Source: a virus. From it: a stretch of DNA of 64,000 nucleotides. Positions within the stretch are counted from its first letter, which is position 1, and the number at the start of each line of letters is the position of its first letter. The translations under genes and the position numbers were made by a program. The stretch lies in the IMG/VR virus record IMGVR_UViG_3300009604_004140, positions 1 through 64,000 of that record. One strand, 5' to 3'. The notes under the pieces are model-generated. The model ran no database searches. It worked only from the letters and a program-made list of their open reading frames with translations, and was not told the origin of the DNA. This document shows, in pieces, positions 8,690 to 17,653 of this stretch.

Positions 8690-9513
8690 TAAATCTCTCT
8701 TTTCTTTTCTGTAAGTTGATTCCTCTGTTCCACCAGACCAAAGAATGACAATATTTCATTTGTTAGCTCAAAATATGTTCTGTTTTTCATCAACAACTTT
8801 ATTTCATCAGAATGGTTTTCTCCCGATTCTAAAGCTTCGTCTACAGCTACCTGAAGTTCTTTAATGTTATTAAAATTTCTGAAACAGGATTTTGATATGC
8901 TAACACACTGTTTGCCTAGCCATGCCGCATCATACCAAGAATCTCCATCTAAATCAATATATACTATGGTTGATGCTAGCGCTTGAGACTGTGTGGTTCC
9001 GTCTATTTGTCCGAGGTAATGAGGGAAATTTACTTTTTGCTTTCCGAAGATTTTTATGTTATAGTTGTCACAAAGAAAACCTAAAATTGAATTGGCTCTA
9101 TCTTGATCGCTAATATAGTCTGTTATACAAAGAAGGTCTGTTTGTAGATGGTCCTGTCTCACGGGAAGCCCAACACTTCCAATCATGGCCCCTCCTTCAA
9201 ACTGTATGGACGGCACGTCGGGGACTCCCCGCATAGAAATACTTAGGTGCGGCTTTGTTTTAAATTCAACTTCTGAGTCTCCAAGGGAAATCACTTTTGT
9301 ATGGGGGTATCTAGAGGTTGCTATTTCCATTTCTGGTGTTGCAAGCTTTGCAGATTCTGCTATTACAATATCTGGCTTTGTTTCATCAAACATATCCATC
9401 GTTGGCTTTGTATCGGAAAGCCACATAACCACTTCCATGTCTGAAATCCAAAAAAGAGAAGAGGCTATTCCTTCTCCGTCTCTATTGCAGGCAACATCAA
9501 TTAATACTTTCAT
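8689..9513 (-). CDS. Probable GT-B-like glycosyltransferase
   Basis: 274 residues with GGGAG before the ATG. The two-lobed alpha/beta pattern resembles GT-B enzymes: VLIDVACNRDGEGIASSLFW at the N-terminus, DIVIAESAKLA, then a C-terminal lobe with CDNYNIKIFGK, ALASTIVYIDLDGDSWYDAAWLGKQCVSI and helices to the end. The C-terminal order resembles the CgeB or YkvP-type region of short glycosyltransferases. No catalytic residue can be named. It lies next to a nucleotidyltransferase gene, which fits sugar transfer. Confidence 0.5.
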   Translation of the reverse strand: MKVLIDVACNRDGEGIASSLFWISDMEVVMWLSDTKPTMDMFDETKPDIVIAESAKLATPEMEIATSRYPHTKVISLGDSEVEFKTKPHLSISMRGVPDVPSIQFEGGAMIGSVGLPVRQDHLQTDLLCITDYISDQDRANSILGFLCDNYNIKIFGKQKVNFPHYLGQIDGTTQSQALASTIVYIDLDGDSWYDAAWLGKQCVSISKSCFRNFNNIKELQVAVDEALESGENHSDEIKLLMKNRTYFELTNEILSFFGLVEQRNQLTEKKREI

Positions 9514-10229
9514 ATTATCTCCCTAGCCTTCTGTATGTCCTTAGACGTATCAACGTCAACAATTTTAATATCTTCGATATAATCGCACCTAAACTGTCCT
9601 CCTTTTTCAATTACCTGATTGATAATTTCAAAACCAAATAGCTTATTATTGTTTCTATTCCAGACAACTTCCTTTAGATAAGAAAGTTCTTTTCCTTGGA
9701 AGTAAGATATTTGCGCCCATTTATGGGGTAGATCATACATCATATGCTCAAGATTTCCTTTATCGTTAATGACACACCCCACTTCCTCCTCTCCGATGAA
9801 TTTCCCTAGGGCAAAAATGGCGGAGGTATTGTAGTCTAAGACTTCTAACGCTCGCTGGTCGAAAACAAGGTCTCCATAGATTATTAGTACTCTTTCGACG
9901 GCGCTGATGACCCTCAGTGCAATACCAATACTTCTAGCTACATTGGTATCCTCATAAAATTCGTTTTCCACTTTGACAAGGCTTGAAGGGGCAGCGTTCA
10001 TTAGTTTATCGGCCTCGAAGCCGCATACCAGAACAACCTTATGGTTAACAAAAGAGTCTTGTATGTTTTTAATTTGATTTTGTAATATGGTTATATTTCC
10101 TGTGATTTTTATAAGTGGCTTTGGTCCGCGAGACTTCATACGCTTTCCAAGGCCTGCTGCCGGAATAATAATTCCTATCTCCTCTTCTTTGCCGAAGAAG
10201 TTTGTTGCTTTAATGTTACGAACCGTCAT
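9510..10229 (-). CDS. Sugar-phosphate/choline-phosphate nucleotidyltransferase
   Basis: 239 residues. The N-terminal signature GIIIPAAGLGKRMKSRGPKPL is the nucleotide-binding loop of the NTP_transferase family (GxG-x-R-M with the conserved KP). A VLIIYGDLVF segment supplies the acidic metal-site region. The enzyme should join a sugar-1-phosphate or a small alcohol phosphate to a nucleotide, providing the donor for the neighbouring transferases. The short length is closer to LicC/GlmU-N type enzymes than to RmlA. The exact substrate is not readable from sequence. Confidence 0.7.
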   Translation of the reverse strand: MTVRNIKATNFFGKEEEIGIIIPAAGLGKRMKSRGPKPLIKITGNITILQNQIKNIQDSFVNHKVVLVCGFEADKLMNAAPSSLVKVENEFYEDTNVARSIGIALRVISAVERVLIIYGDLVFDQRALEVLDYNTSAIFALGKFIGEEEVGCVINDKGNLEHMMYDLPHKWAQISYFQGKELSYLKEVVWNRNNNKLFGFEIINQVIEKGGQFRCDYIEDIKIVDVDTSKDIQKAREII

Positions 10230-10626
10230 AAATAAATATTTCTTCCGAGGCTTGCCTAGCCTCTAAACCGTGTTCTTTTATAAGCGACAACATGTCTGAT
10301 AAATTCTGTATGGGCTTTATTATATTTAATATTCTTTTGTTAATAAAATAGGGACATTCTTGTTTAAGAGAAGAAGGAAACATTATAAGGGCTATAGCTT
10401 CAGGACTTTCATTAAATGCGTTTACAATTCTCTCTATCGTTTTTTCATCTTTAAAGTCAAATCCCTTTGGTAAAACGCCGAACAAATCAAACCTATCATC
10501 ATTTAATACTTCCGTTACCTTATTAGAATCATTATATAGATTAAAAAAAGTAATTAAATGCTCATAGTCTTGCTGTGGAATTTTAAGAGAATTAATTACA
10601 ATTCCTACATTTTTAAGCTCGGACAT
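10216..10626 (-). CDS. Hypothetical protein in glycan cluster
   Basis: 136 residues, start preceded by AGAAGAG, overlapping both neighbours. It begins with a strand VGIVINSLKIP and has segments LFGVLPKGFDF and AIALIMFPSSL, giving the look of a partial GT-A or Rossmann fold without a DxD motif. No family is recognised. Gene coupling suggests a part in the same surface-sugar pathway. Confidence 0.5.
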   Translation of the reverse strand: MSELKNVGIVINSLKIPQQDYEHLITFFNLYNDSNKVTEVLNDDRFDLFGVLPKGFDFKDEKTIERIVNAFNESPEAIALIMFPSSLKQECPYFINKRILNIIKPIQNLSDMLSLIKEHGLEARQASEEIFIYDGS

Positions 10627-11432
10627 ATCTCTTCTATGTTCTTAAAATATTGTTCTGCCCCCGGCTCAAATTCTTTTAGCTTATCTTCTATATGGATACC
10701 AAAACAATTTCCAGCATGCTTTTTATGAAACATGGAATTGACCAACAATCCATTACCATCTTTGCGGGGATAGGCAAATATGGCATGTTTCATTTCGTCA
10801 ACGAAATAGCTTTGCACTTCGTCGCTAAATACAGATGGCACCCGCAACGGAGACTCAAATACAATATAAAACATTGGGTAGGCGATATACTTAGAAGAAT
10901 CAATGACAATATCAATCGCTCCCCTGTCCGTTAAGTCATTATCAAAAAAGGTCTGAAGCCTCCAAAGAGATTTCGGGTCTGGCTCACCTTCAATTTCTTT
11001 TATAAGTTCTGTGGGGACAAGTTTGGATCGATTTATTATCGTCAAAAGACATGGTGGTGTTCTTTGACTATTTAGACTTCCTATTGTCCCTAAAAGGCCT
11101 TCGATGGTATCGTTTTCTCTGAACATGACCATGGCATGATACTTTATCTTTAGTTGTTCTTCAACCATAGGTTTCCATTGATTTTTTGTATAGTCCTTGG
11201 CCCACTCTTTAGTCCTTTTATGCAAACAGACATGGTTGTTGATAACGAAAAATTCATTACCGAATTTATCATATGCCTCAATTACGTCACTGTCACCTTT
11301 GCTTTTATAAGATTCAATTTTATTGAAACTGCATCCGATTTGGGTTTGCGTTCTCTTGTCTTTTTCGGAAAAAATGCAATCTCCACAGGATGTGTGAAGA
11401 GGATGTATCGTTCGAGTCTCTTTATCTTTCAT
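10605..11432 (-). CDS. GT2-like glycosyltransferase with N-terminal Cys motif
   Basis: 275 residues; its start overlaps the upstream stop as ATGA. The first ~70 residues hold SCGDCIF, GCSF and a VCLH, a probable metal site. From about residue 95, HAMVMFRENDTIEGLLGTIGSLN resembles the start of a family 2 glycosyltransferase, where a strand is followed by a helix of repeated contacts, and IDIVIDSSKYIAYPMF may take the place of the DxD region. A clear DxD is lacking, so activity is uncertain. Phage glycosyltransferases with fused Cys clusters are common in this window. Confidence 0.5.
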   Translation of the reverse strand: MKDKETRTIHPLHTSCGDCIFSEKDKRTQTQIGCSFNKIESYKSKGDSDVIEAYDKFGNEFFVINNHVCLHKRTKEWAKDYTKNQWKPMVEEQLKIKYHAMVMFRENDTIEGLLGTIGSLNSQRTPPCLLTIINRSKLVPTELIKEIEGEPDPKSLWRLQTFFDNDLTDRGAIDIVIDSSKYIAYPMFYIVFESPLRVPSVFSDEVQSYFVDEMKHAIFAYPRKDGNGLLVNSMFHKKHAGNCFGIHIEDKLKEFEPGAEQYFKNIEEICPSLKM

Positions 11433-11845
11433 TGTCTTCGGGCCTCCACCAAATACCTAAAGCCTCCAATAGCAATCGTAGTTACACTCATCTCCATAGA
11501 AGCTAATTTATGTTTTAAATCATGGGCCGACGTAAGCCTCAGTCTGCCCCCCAATAAGTGCTCAGAAGCCCCAGAGAGATCCACCCTTCCTCCATCTGTC
11601 TCCCTTATGACTTGTATGGCGTCCGTTCCTGCTATTCTAATAAGGCCTCCGTGCCTAAGTTTTTGTAGAGCAACCGAGAGAATGTTGGGGTTCTCGTCAA
11701 ACTCTAAAACGTCTACAAGTTCTATTTCTTCATAAACAGCAGACGCTAACGATTCTAGGTCACTGCTTTTTATACATTCTATACCATGCGCTCCGTCTGA
11801 AAACGGAGAAGAAGATTTGCCTTCAACGTAGATAAGTGCTCGCAT
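11429..11845 (-). CDS. Methyltransferase-like domain protein
   Basis: 138 residues with AAGGAATTAAA before the ATG. The order of segments (VDVLEFDENP, VALQKLRHGGLIRIAGTD, a late TIAIGGFRYLVEARR) matches the C-terminal half of a class I SAM methyltransferase, where an LRPGG-like turn follows strand 5. The SAM-binding GxG motif is not visible, so it may be a degenerate or partial domain that works with a neighbour. It ends in ATGA coupling with the next gene. Confidence 0.4.
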   Translation of the reverse strand: MRALIYVEGKSSSPFSDGAHGIECIKSSDLESLASAVYEEIELVDVLEFDENPNILSVALQKLRHGGLIRIAGTDAIQVIRETDGGRVDLSGASEHLLGGRLRLTSAHDLKHKLASMEMSVTTIAIGGFRYLVEARRQ

Positions 11846-11846
11846 T

Positions 11847-12812
11847 TTAATTCCTTAAGAAAAATGTTTCTGATATGTATCCTAAAATTTGATTCCACCT
11901 TTTGACAAAAGACTTTTCATCGATGGAATTTTCTTTTAGCGTCTCACTTGCTTCGTCCAGTATCTTATCGTAAACTCCTGCCTCGCACTTACTTAATATT
12001 TCAGGTAGCTCGCTAACGTCTGAAAATAAAAGTCCGTTCTTCTTGTCTTCTATAATTGTCTCGACTTCGGGGGTACGTGGAGAAACCGTAATGCATCCTA
12101 GGGCCATTGCTTCTAGCGTTTTAATATCTATGTTATTCCATGTGTTGACATATACTTTAGCCTTCTTTGTATTCTCGAAGGACGCTTCTGGGAAACGTGG
12201 GGTGAAATTAAATTCAGATAAATGTGCCGCTATGATATTCATTATCTCTGAGGGAATGTTGTTATCAATTACAATGCCCTCTTTGGGCTGTTTTTTGTCA
12301 AAGCTTGGAGTATCAAGGCAAGGAGGTATTACAATTGAAATGCCTTGCGAGTTTGTGTTCCACGATTTTTTTATGCTTTCACTTAAGCACACGTTGATAT
12401 TACCAACTCTTTGTTCGAGCGGTTCACTTACGGTAATCTTGGAAGCTGCCGGAAGCTTTTGTATGGCTGCGCTGCCAACGTGATCAACCGTTATGATGGG
12501 AATATGGAGGGACTGCGATAGAGAAAACGACATATCGAACTCTTGTACCCGGTCATTGACAATAATACAATCAAAGAACGGTCGGGCAGTGAAGAGGGAA
12601 TTTTCGTCCTTGAAAATAAAAATATCTTCTGGAACTTCTGCCACTCTAGGCTTCCAGTCCGAGTGACCGGGCTTGGGGATTACATAAAGCTCACAATTGC
12701 ACCTCGATAGCAGTCTCAAATATCTCTCGTTTTCTCGACAAAAGGTCAGACATCTTAGCGTGTCTCCCTTTTTCCTAGTAGCAGATCGTATAACATTATT
12801 TATTAGAGACAT
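11847..12812 (-). CDS. Glycosyltransferase (GT-B, GT4-like)
   Basis: 321 residues, AAGGAG before the ATG. The C-terminal half carries GT4-type features: VYVNTWNNIDIKTLEAMALG, ITVSPRTPEVETII and an EDKKNGLLFSD segment, the usual nucleotide-sugar lobe with an E-x7-E-like pattern. The N-terminal lobe has short Rossmann strands (LRCLTFCREN, FDCIIVNDRV). It should transfer a sugar from a nucleotide donor. It is translationally coupled to the two larger glycosyltransferases upstream. Confidence 0.7.
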   Translation of the reverse strand: MSLINNVIRSATRKKGDTLRCLTFCRENERYLRLLSRCNCELYVIPKPGHSDWKPRVAEVPEDIFIFKDENSLFTARPFFDCIIVNDRVQEFDMSFSLSQSLHIPIITVDHVGSAAIQKLPAASKITVSEPLEQRVGNINVCLSESIKKSWNTNSQGISIVIPPCLDTPSFDKKQPKEGIVIDNNIPSEIMNIIAAHLSEFNFTPRFPEASFENTKKAKVYVNTWNNIDIKTLEAMALGCITVSPRTPEVETIIEDKKNGLLFSDVSELPEILSKCEAGVYDKILDEASETLKENSIDEKSFVKRWNQILGYISETFFLRN

Positions 12813-13906
12813 AATATCTCCTTAATCACGCCAGACTGCCTTTCTATAGAAAGCGACGCAGAAGATGTTTTCCCGCTGGCTGATTTTTTTGTGTATAATG
12901 AATGGTTGTCAAAGGCGATTCTCATACATTCTCTTAAAGAAAGTTTGTCTGGGACTAAGCACGATTCTCTAGCTGTAAAAGCGTTAGGGAGAGGTCTATC
13001 GGGGCAAACCAAAAGACTTTCGCTAGACTTGACAATCCAGCCGTTCGAATCGTCTATGTATTCATCCATTCCGGAGTTCTCTAGTATGATTGGAGTTTTT
13101 CCATACAGCAAACCTTTTGCTATTTCTTCCTTGAATCCTCTCGTGACCCCCATGTCCACTAGGCACTGACAGCCCCTATGGAGGGAATCGTCTGGGTTTT
13201 CTGCCACAATGTGTATGTGTGGATAATATTGTTTGCTATAGATTCCCAAGCTTTCTACCGTTGCGCTAATTAATTCTTGGGCTGCCTGTACGTTGGCTGT
13301 ATGGATAATCAGGGACACATTTTCATTTATGTGAAATTCTGATAAATAGGATTGCAAAAGGGACAATATGCCCGATTTAGTTTCTATGTGGCCCCCAAAT
13401 ACATAAAAAGAAAACCTGTCGGGCAATTCTTGCGTGGGAAGGGTGTCATTTGCAACCACCCCTCCTATGGTACGAATTCTACTTTGTAAGCTCAGAGATG
13501 CGCATTTTTTTTCTGCCTCTGTTGGAACTAATATTTTATCAAGTAAGCGTAAGTGGTTATCCCACTGCACATTCCCTTTGGTCTCAAAGCTTGTGACCCC
13601 AATGTTTAAACTAAAATTTTCGCTTCCTACCATAAAATTTGGGAGAGAATGCTGAATTAGAACATCGTAATTGTCTTGTTTGTTAGATTCGCATTTAAAG
13701 ATGCTTGGGTCGACTCGCAGCTCTACCTCCGGAGACCTTGCCAGAAAGATTGGTCGTGCCGTGAGGCTTATTTCTTCTATTGATAGCAATGAAGACATTA
13801 TAGACCTACTAAAAGACCCCCATCCATCTGGTTGTCTATAGGGCCCTATAAATAATACCCTGAGCTTCTTCTTATCTCCCAAGGAGACTTTATCTTCTAT
13901 GTTCAT
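12803..13906 (-). CDS. Glycosyltransferase (GT-B)
   Basis: 367 residues; GGGAGG upstream, overlapping the previous gene's end. It begins RVLFIGPYRQPDGWGSFSRSI, the glycine-rich acceptor-side loop of GT4 enzymes, and later has FYVFGGHIETKSGILSLLQSY and a C-terminal VDMGVTRGFKEEIAKGLLYGKTPIIL, which resembles the donor-site helix region. The three consecutive GT-B genes (11847-15540) likely act in sequence on one glycan. Confidence 0.7.
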   Translation of the reverse strand: MNIEDKVSLGDKKKLRVLFIGPYRQPDGWGSFSRSIMSSLLSIEEISLTARPIFLARSPEVELRVDPSIFKCESNKQDNYDVLIQHSLPNFMVGSENFSLNIGVTSFETKGNVQWDNHLRLLDKILVPTEAEKKCASLSLQSRIRTIGGVVANDTLPTQELPDRFSFYVFGGHIETKSGILSLLQSYLSEFHINENVSLIIHTANVQAAQELISATVESLGIYSKQYYPHIHIVAENPDDSLHRGCQCLVDMGVTRGFKEEIAKGLLYGKTPIILENSGMDEYIDDSNGWIVKSSESLLVCPDRPLPNAFTARESCLVPDKLSLRECMRIAFDNHSLYTKKSASGKTSSASLSIERQSGVIKEILCL

Positions 13907-15540
13907 TACTTAAGCCTCCCATAAGCGTCTTCTATAAACTTCTCAGGGGGCAATTGTTGCTGTCCGCACCTTATCGCCTCCACTGTGGCCTTGTGCTTAA
14001 ATTTTGACACCATAATTTCCCAGAACATTTCTGGAGAAAAGTTTCCGTTTCCATTGACATTAGCCCCAAAATTAAGAGATTGTATAAATTCATTAGCCTC
14101 ATATGAGTATGCCCTCTCGGGCTCTTGAAGCATTTCTGCATATGACCACCTAACAAAATCTTCATGATTGTCAAACTCTGGCCGCGCAGAAGGGAGGTTT
14201 AGTTGGGCAGGAGGAGAGTCCCACTTTCCTTGCAAATTAACTGGCTTGTGGGATTCTATGCACCTATCCCAAACCTGTGCTGTTTGATCCCAGCCATATC
14301 TTGTCATAGCTCCCTTGCGAGACTCAAAGCATTTTCTATTCCTCTCTTTCTGGGGAAGGGAAAAGTGTTTTGAGATTATGCGTGCCAAGTGGTCATTGTC
14401 TGGATGGGCCCTGTCTGCTCCGGTTTCAAGCTCCCGGTAAAAACACTTGACTTCAATGGGATATCCTTTTGTAAATTTAATTACATCTGACATAGCACTA
14501 TAATCAACGGCTGCGACAGGAACCCCGCAACTTGCAGCTTCAACTTGGGGCATTCCAAAGCCTTCGCAGATAGCATACTGAACATATAGGTCAAAGAGAT
14601 TGTATACCTGTATAAGATCTGGAATAGATAGTCCGCTGCCTACGCTTGGCATAACGGCACTTCTATTTTTACAATATTTACATGCCGTTATTGCGTCTTG
14701 GAAAATTGAAACAAAAAATTTATTGCAATGGCGACAAATATAAGTAGTAAGCACTTTTGAAGTAAGGCCATGTTCCAAAATGCCTTCTGCAATGTTCCAT
14801 CCCTGTGGTTCCGGGTAGCTTGTATGCAAATAAAGGAATGTTTTTTTTGCAATAGCAGGTGGTGATTCGTCTAGGAAGATCCTAAAGGACTTCATGAGTT
14901 CTATAAATAGCTTACGCTTTTGGTTTCGCATCACGGTTCCAACTATATTTATATCTGGGTCCAGACCAAAAGACGATTTATGCTGTGCTTTGCTGGCAAC
15001 AGGCTTGTATACATTAGGGTCTATGGCGGGAGACGCACAACCCAGAATATTTAAGGTGTCATTTGATTGTTCTCGAAGAGTTTCCTCTCCAAATTCTGAG
15101 TATGCCAAAAGAGCATCGCACTCAGAAAATGTTTGAAGCCATTTTCTTTGTTGCGGAGCAGAATCTACTGTTGGCATCCATATCCAATGAAAATAAGGCC
15201 TTAAGGGGGAGTTGGAAATCCAATCATCCATCCAAGGGTCTCGGTAGGTTAAAACAACATCGGGCTTAAAGCTTAATACCACCTTATCAAATCTCCAGAA
15301 CCCAAAATGGTTGGCTGGATTTTGAGAAAATTGCGCTTGCTCTTCTTCATTGGTAGGGGAATTAGAGAAATATAACCAGCTTACGTCATCCAGTTTGTCT
15401 GGATTTCCATAGCTCGCAAACTCTGCCAACTCATATTTGTTGGTTTTTGCTAGTCGCGGTAGTACCTGTTTGGCGTATGTTCCGAAGCCCGAAGCGAGGT
15501 TGTGGCATTCTGTTACGAACAGAACTCTTTTCTTAGGCAT
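13906..15540 (-). CDS. Large GT4 glycosyltransferase with inserted zinc finger
   Basis: 544 residues; AAAGGAATATT before the ATG. N-terminal RVLFVTECHNLASGFGTYAK is the GT4 acceptor-lobe loop. The donor lobe shows IPDLIQVYNLFDLYVQYAICEGFGMPQVEAASCGVPVAA, the classic E-x7-E pattern. Between the lobes is an insert with two Cys pairs (CRHC and CKYC, 20 residues apart), a probable zinc finger not found in ordinary GT4 enzymes. About 140 residues follow the GT domain. The form is common in large phages, probably for glycan addition to virion proteins or DNA bases, but the acceptor is unknown. Confidence 0.8.
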   Translation of the reverse strand: MPKKRVLFVTECHNLASGFGTYAKQVLPRLAKTNKYELAEFASYGNPDKLDDVSWLYFSNSPTNEEEQAQFSQNPANHFGFWRFDKVVLSFKPDVVLTYRDPWMDDWISNSPLRPYFHWIWMPTVDSAPQQRKWLQTFSECDALLAYSEFGEETLREQSNDTLNILGCASPAIDPNVYKPVASKAQHKSSFGLDPDINIVGTVMRNQKRKLFIELMKSFRIFLDESPPAIAKKTFLYLHTSYPEPQGWNIAEGILEHGLTSKVLTTYICRHCNKFFVSIFQDAITACKYCKNRSAVMPSVGSGLSIPDLIQVYNLFDLYVQYAICEGFGMPQVEAASCGVPVAAVDYSAMSDVIKFTKGYPIEVKCFYRELETGADRAHPDNDHLARIISKHFSLPQKERNRKCFESRKGAMTRYGWDQTAQVWDRCIESHKPVNLQGKWDSPPAQLNLPSARPEFDNHEDFVRWSYAEMLQEPERAYSYEANEFIQSLNFGANVNGNGNFSPEMFWEIMVSKFKHKATVEAIRCGQQQLPPEKFIEDAYGRLK

Positions 15541-15982
15541 AATATTCCTTTAGTTTTTTAATGGCTTTATAAAATACGCGCTTAACATAAGAGCTTTTTC
15601 TTCCAGATATTTCCGCCATTTCCGCAAGCTTATAACCCATCCGACGAAGGTCTAGGAGAAGCACCTCTTCTTCTGAAAAAGAGGGGGGTATTATTTCCCA
15701 GAACTCCTCTGAGTTAAGATAAGAGGGCACTTGTGCGTGAGGGAGAGGCTTATACCGATTCTTTTTTAGGGACTTGATTTCTTTTATAATTTCCCACCGT
15801 ATTGGATTCCATGCGTATGTTGACAATACAGCTCCCTTTGTGCTGTCGTATTTTTTAAGGGCTTTCCATAGACCTATGCGTCCTGCCTGAACGTAGTCTT
15901 CTCTTTCTGTTGGATTCTGTGGCTTAAAGGAGTTGACTACAGCAACCACAAGGCCCATGTTTTCCTCTATTAATTCATTCAT
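15533..15982 (-). CDS. Phage RNA polymerase sigma factor (sigma-70 family)
   Basis: The longest frame starts at a GTG (15988), but the ATG at 15982 has AAGGTG in place and is chosen (149 residues). Region 2 is visible as LVVAVVNSF, then DYVQAGRIGLWKALKKYD and FSTYAW-like LSTYAWNPIRWEI, the -10 binding helix. Region 4 is LRRMGYKLAEMAEISGRKSSYVKRVFYKAIKKL, a helix-turn-helix. The short length and lack of region 1 place it near group 3/phage sigma factors. It probably directs host RNA polymerase to phage promoters. A TATAAT lies just upstream. Confidence 0.8.
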   Translation of the reverse strand: MNELIEENMGLVVAVVNSFKPQNPTEREDYVQAGRIGLWKALKKYDSTKGAVLSTYAWNPIRWEIIKEIKSLKKNRYKPLPHAQVPSYLNSEEFWEIIPPSFSEEEVLLLDLRRMGYKLAEMAEISGRKSSYVKRVFYKAIKKLKEYYA

Positions 15983-15992
15983 TCTCACCTTT

Positions 15993-15998
15993 ATTATA
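15993..15998 (-). promoter_or_regulatory. Candidate -10 element TATAAT upstream of the sigma gene
   Basis: CTATAATAAAG stands 11 bases before the sigma factor ATG, right after the polymerase gene ends. No good -35 hexamer lies 16-18 bases upstream. The same CTATAATAAAG string precedes the plus-strand gene at 45142, which raises the chance that it is a real phage promoter element. Confidence 0.4.
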
Positions 15999-16012
15999 GC
16001 GTCCTTTCCAAG

Positions 16013-17653
16013 CTAACTTGTTAGCTGTTCAACTTTTTTTATCAAAAAACTTCCTCGTTTTTTATCTCTGATGCCCCTAAGAAGCACAGTGTTTCCTTCG
16101 TAAAGCATTTTTTTAAATTTATCCCACTCTTCCGAGAACGCAGTTACATTGTCCAAAGAGCAGGAGATGTCACTTACAGTAATAAATCCCATTTGCATTC
16201 CCGCAGACCTACCCTTTTTTATAGTCCACTCTCGAACAGAGTCTATCTGGACTCCCATAGCAATGCCATTCTGAGAATTAAAGCCATCTATAAATTCCTT
16301 ACAGGTGCAGGTTGCTTTGCTGGTATCGTATTCGTCCACCTTGTTGCATGTAAGCGAAATGCCGAGAAGCTCCTCTTCCTTTTTTGCAACCCATGAGGGG
16401 GAATCGTACAGTTCGTATCCCGGATTATTATAGGCTGCCAAAAGGCCCTCCACGTTTGGTATACGGGATTGCCTGAATATGGGGCGATCTCTAGAAGTAG
16501 CTTTTGATGCCTCGACCATCTGCTTAATGGCATCCTTGACACTCACTGCTGGATGGGCTACCTTGTAATCTCTCAGCCATTCTGTCTCTCTTTTGGTAAA
16601 CTCTTTAATAGTGCTAAAATGGTGTTGCATCCTAGATCGTGAAATTTTAAAGCAATCAAAAGAACCGGATAATATTAGTGACTCAAAGGCTTTTTTGTTA
16701 ACGAAAGGAGACACCCTCAACAGAAAGCAGTCCCAATCGCACTTATGTAAATCAATATTGTTTTCATTTATGTCCCTTAACATTTTTTTAAAAACAGAAG
16801 AGCCGACATGTTTAATGTTAGTAATCCCATAGGTTGGGTGCTTCCCTATTAGCTGGAACTCTTCATTCATATGTAATATGTTGGGCGGCATAATTTCTAT
16901 TCCCATAATCTTTGCGTTATTAACAAGCTCATGAACTTCCCAATATGTGTCGGGCTTTCCGATGGCATGCTTAAGGTACGAAGTGAAAAATTCGTGAGGG
17001 AAGTGTGCTTTCGTGTAGGCGGTTAGATATGCGTTGTAGGCATAGCTAATAGCATGCGACTTGTTGAAGGAATATCTTTGAGATTTTTCGATCCAACTAA
17101 ATATCTCTTCGGCTTGCTCTCTAGTAACGATTCCTTTACTAGCTGATTTCTCTAGGAAAGATTTTTTTACTTGGGCCATTACCCCGGCCTTCTTCTTTCC
17201 AATAGCCTTGCGTAGAATGTCAGCTTCCTGTAGATCAAATCCCGCTATTTCTGTGGCAATCAAAATGGCCTGTTCTTGATAAACCAAGATCCCGTAGGTG
17301 CTTTTGAGAATGGGTTCTAGTGAATCGTGAAAATATTCAACATTCTCCTCCCCTGATTTCCTGTCAATATAATGCTGCGTAAGACTTTTCCCTCTTACCA
17401 TTGCTTCAAGGCAGCCGGGCCTCATGATTGCGACAAGATCAGAAAGTTCTTCAATATTTTTAGGTTTCGCTTGGCTAGCTAAAGATCGTCCGAGCTGTGA
17501 TTCTAGTTGAAAGACCCCCTTGGTATTTCCTTCACATATAAGATCCCATGTTGCGTAACAATCAAGGGGAAGTTTAGTAATGTCTGGATTATATATGGTG
17601 TGCCCATCAGGAGACATATCAAATGAGCATCCGCACTTAAAATCTCTGGTCAT
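16013..17653 (-). CDS. dnaE: DNA polymerase III alpha, C-terminal half (separate protein)
   Basis: 546 residues that continue DnaE exactly where the 18697-20556 protein stops. After ~45 novel residues comes GVFQLES, then AIMRPGCLEAMV, GILVYQEQAILIA (fingers), RKAIGKKK and FNKSHAISYAYNAYLTAY, all standard Pol III alpha blocks. A helix-hairpin region follows, and an OB-fold-like end at ~440-546. It lacks the three catalytic aspartates, which are on the other half, so both proteins must assemble. No intein sequence is present. The start overlaps the exonuclease stop. QueF-like and exonuclease genes lie between the halves. Confidence 0.9.
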   Translation of the reverse strand: MTRDFKCGCSFDMSPDGHTIYNPDITKLPLDCYATWDLICEGNTKGVFQLESQLGRSLASQAKPKNIEELSDLVAIMRPGCLEAMVRGKSLTQHYIDRKSGEENVEYFHDSLEPILKSTYGILVYQEQAILIATEIAGFDLQEADILRKAIGKKKAGVMAQVKKSFLEKSASKGIVTREQAEEIFSWIEKSQRYSFNKSHAISYAYNAYLTAYTKAHFPHEFFTSYLKHAIGKPDTYWEVHELVNNAKIMGIEIMPPNILHMNEEFQLIGKHPTYGITNIKHVGSSVFKKMLRDINENNIDLHKCDWDCFLLRVSPFVNKKAFESLILSGSFDCFKISRSRMQHHFSTIKEFTKRETEWLRDYKVAHPAVSVKDAIKQMVEASKATSRDRPIFRQSRIPNVEGLLAAYNNPGYELYDSPSWVAKKEEELLGISLTCNKVDEYDTSKATCTCKEFIDGFNSQNGIAMGVQIDSVREWTIKKGRSAGMQMGFITVSDISCSLDNVTAFSEEWDKFKKMLYEGNTVLLRGIRDKKRGSFLIKKVEQLTS

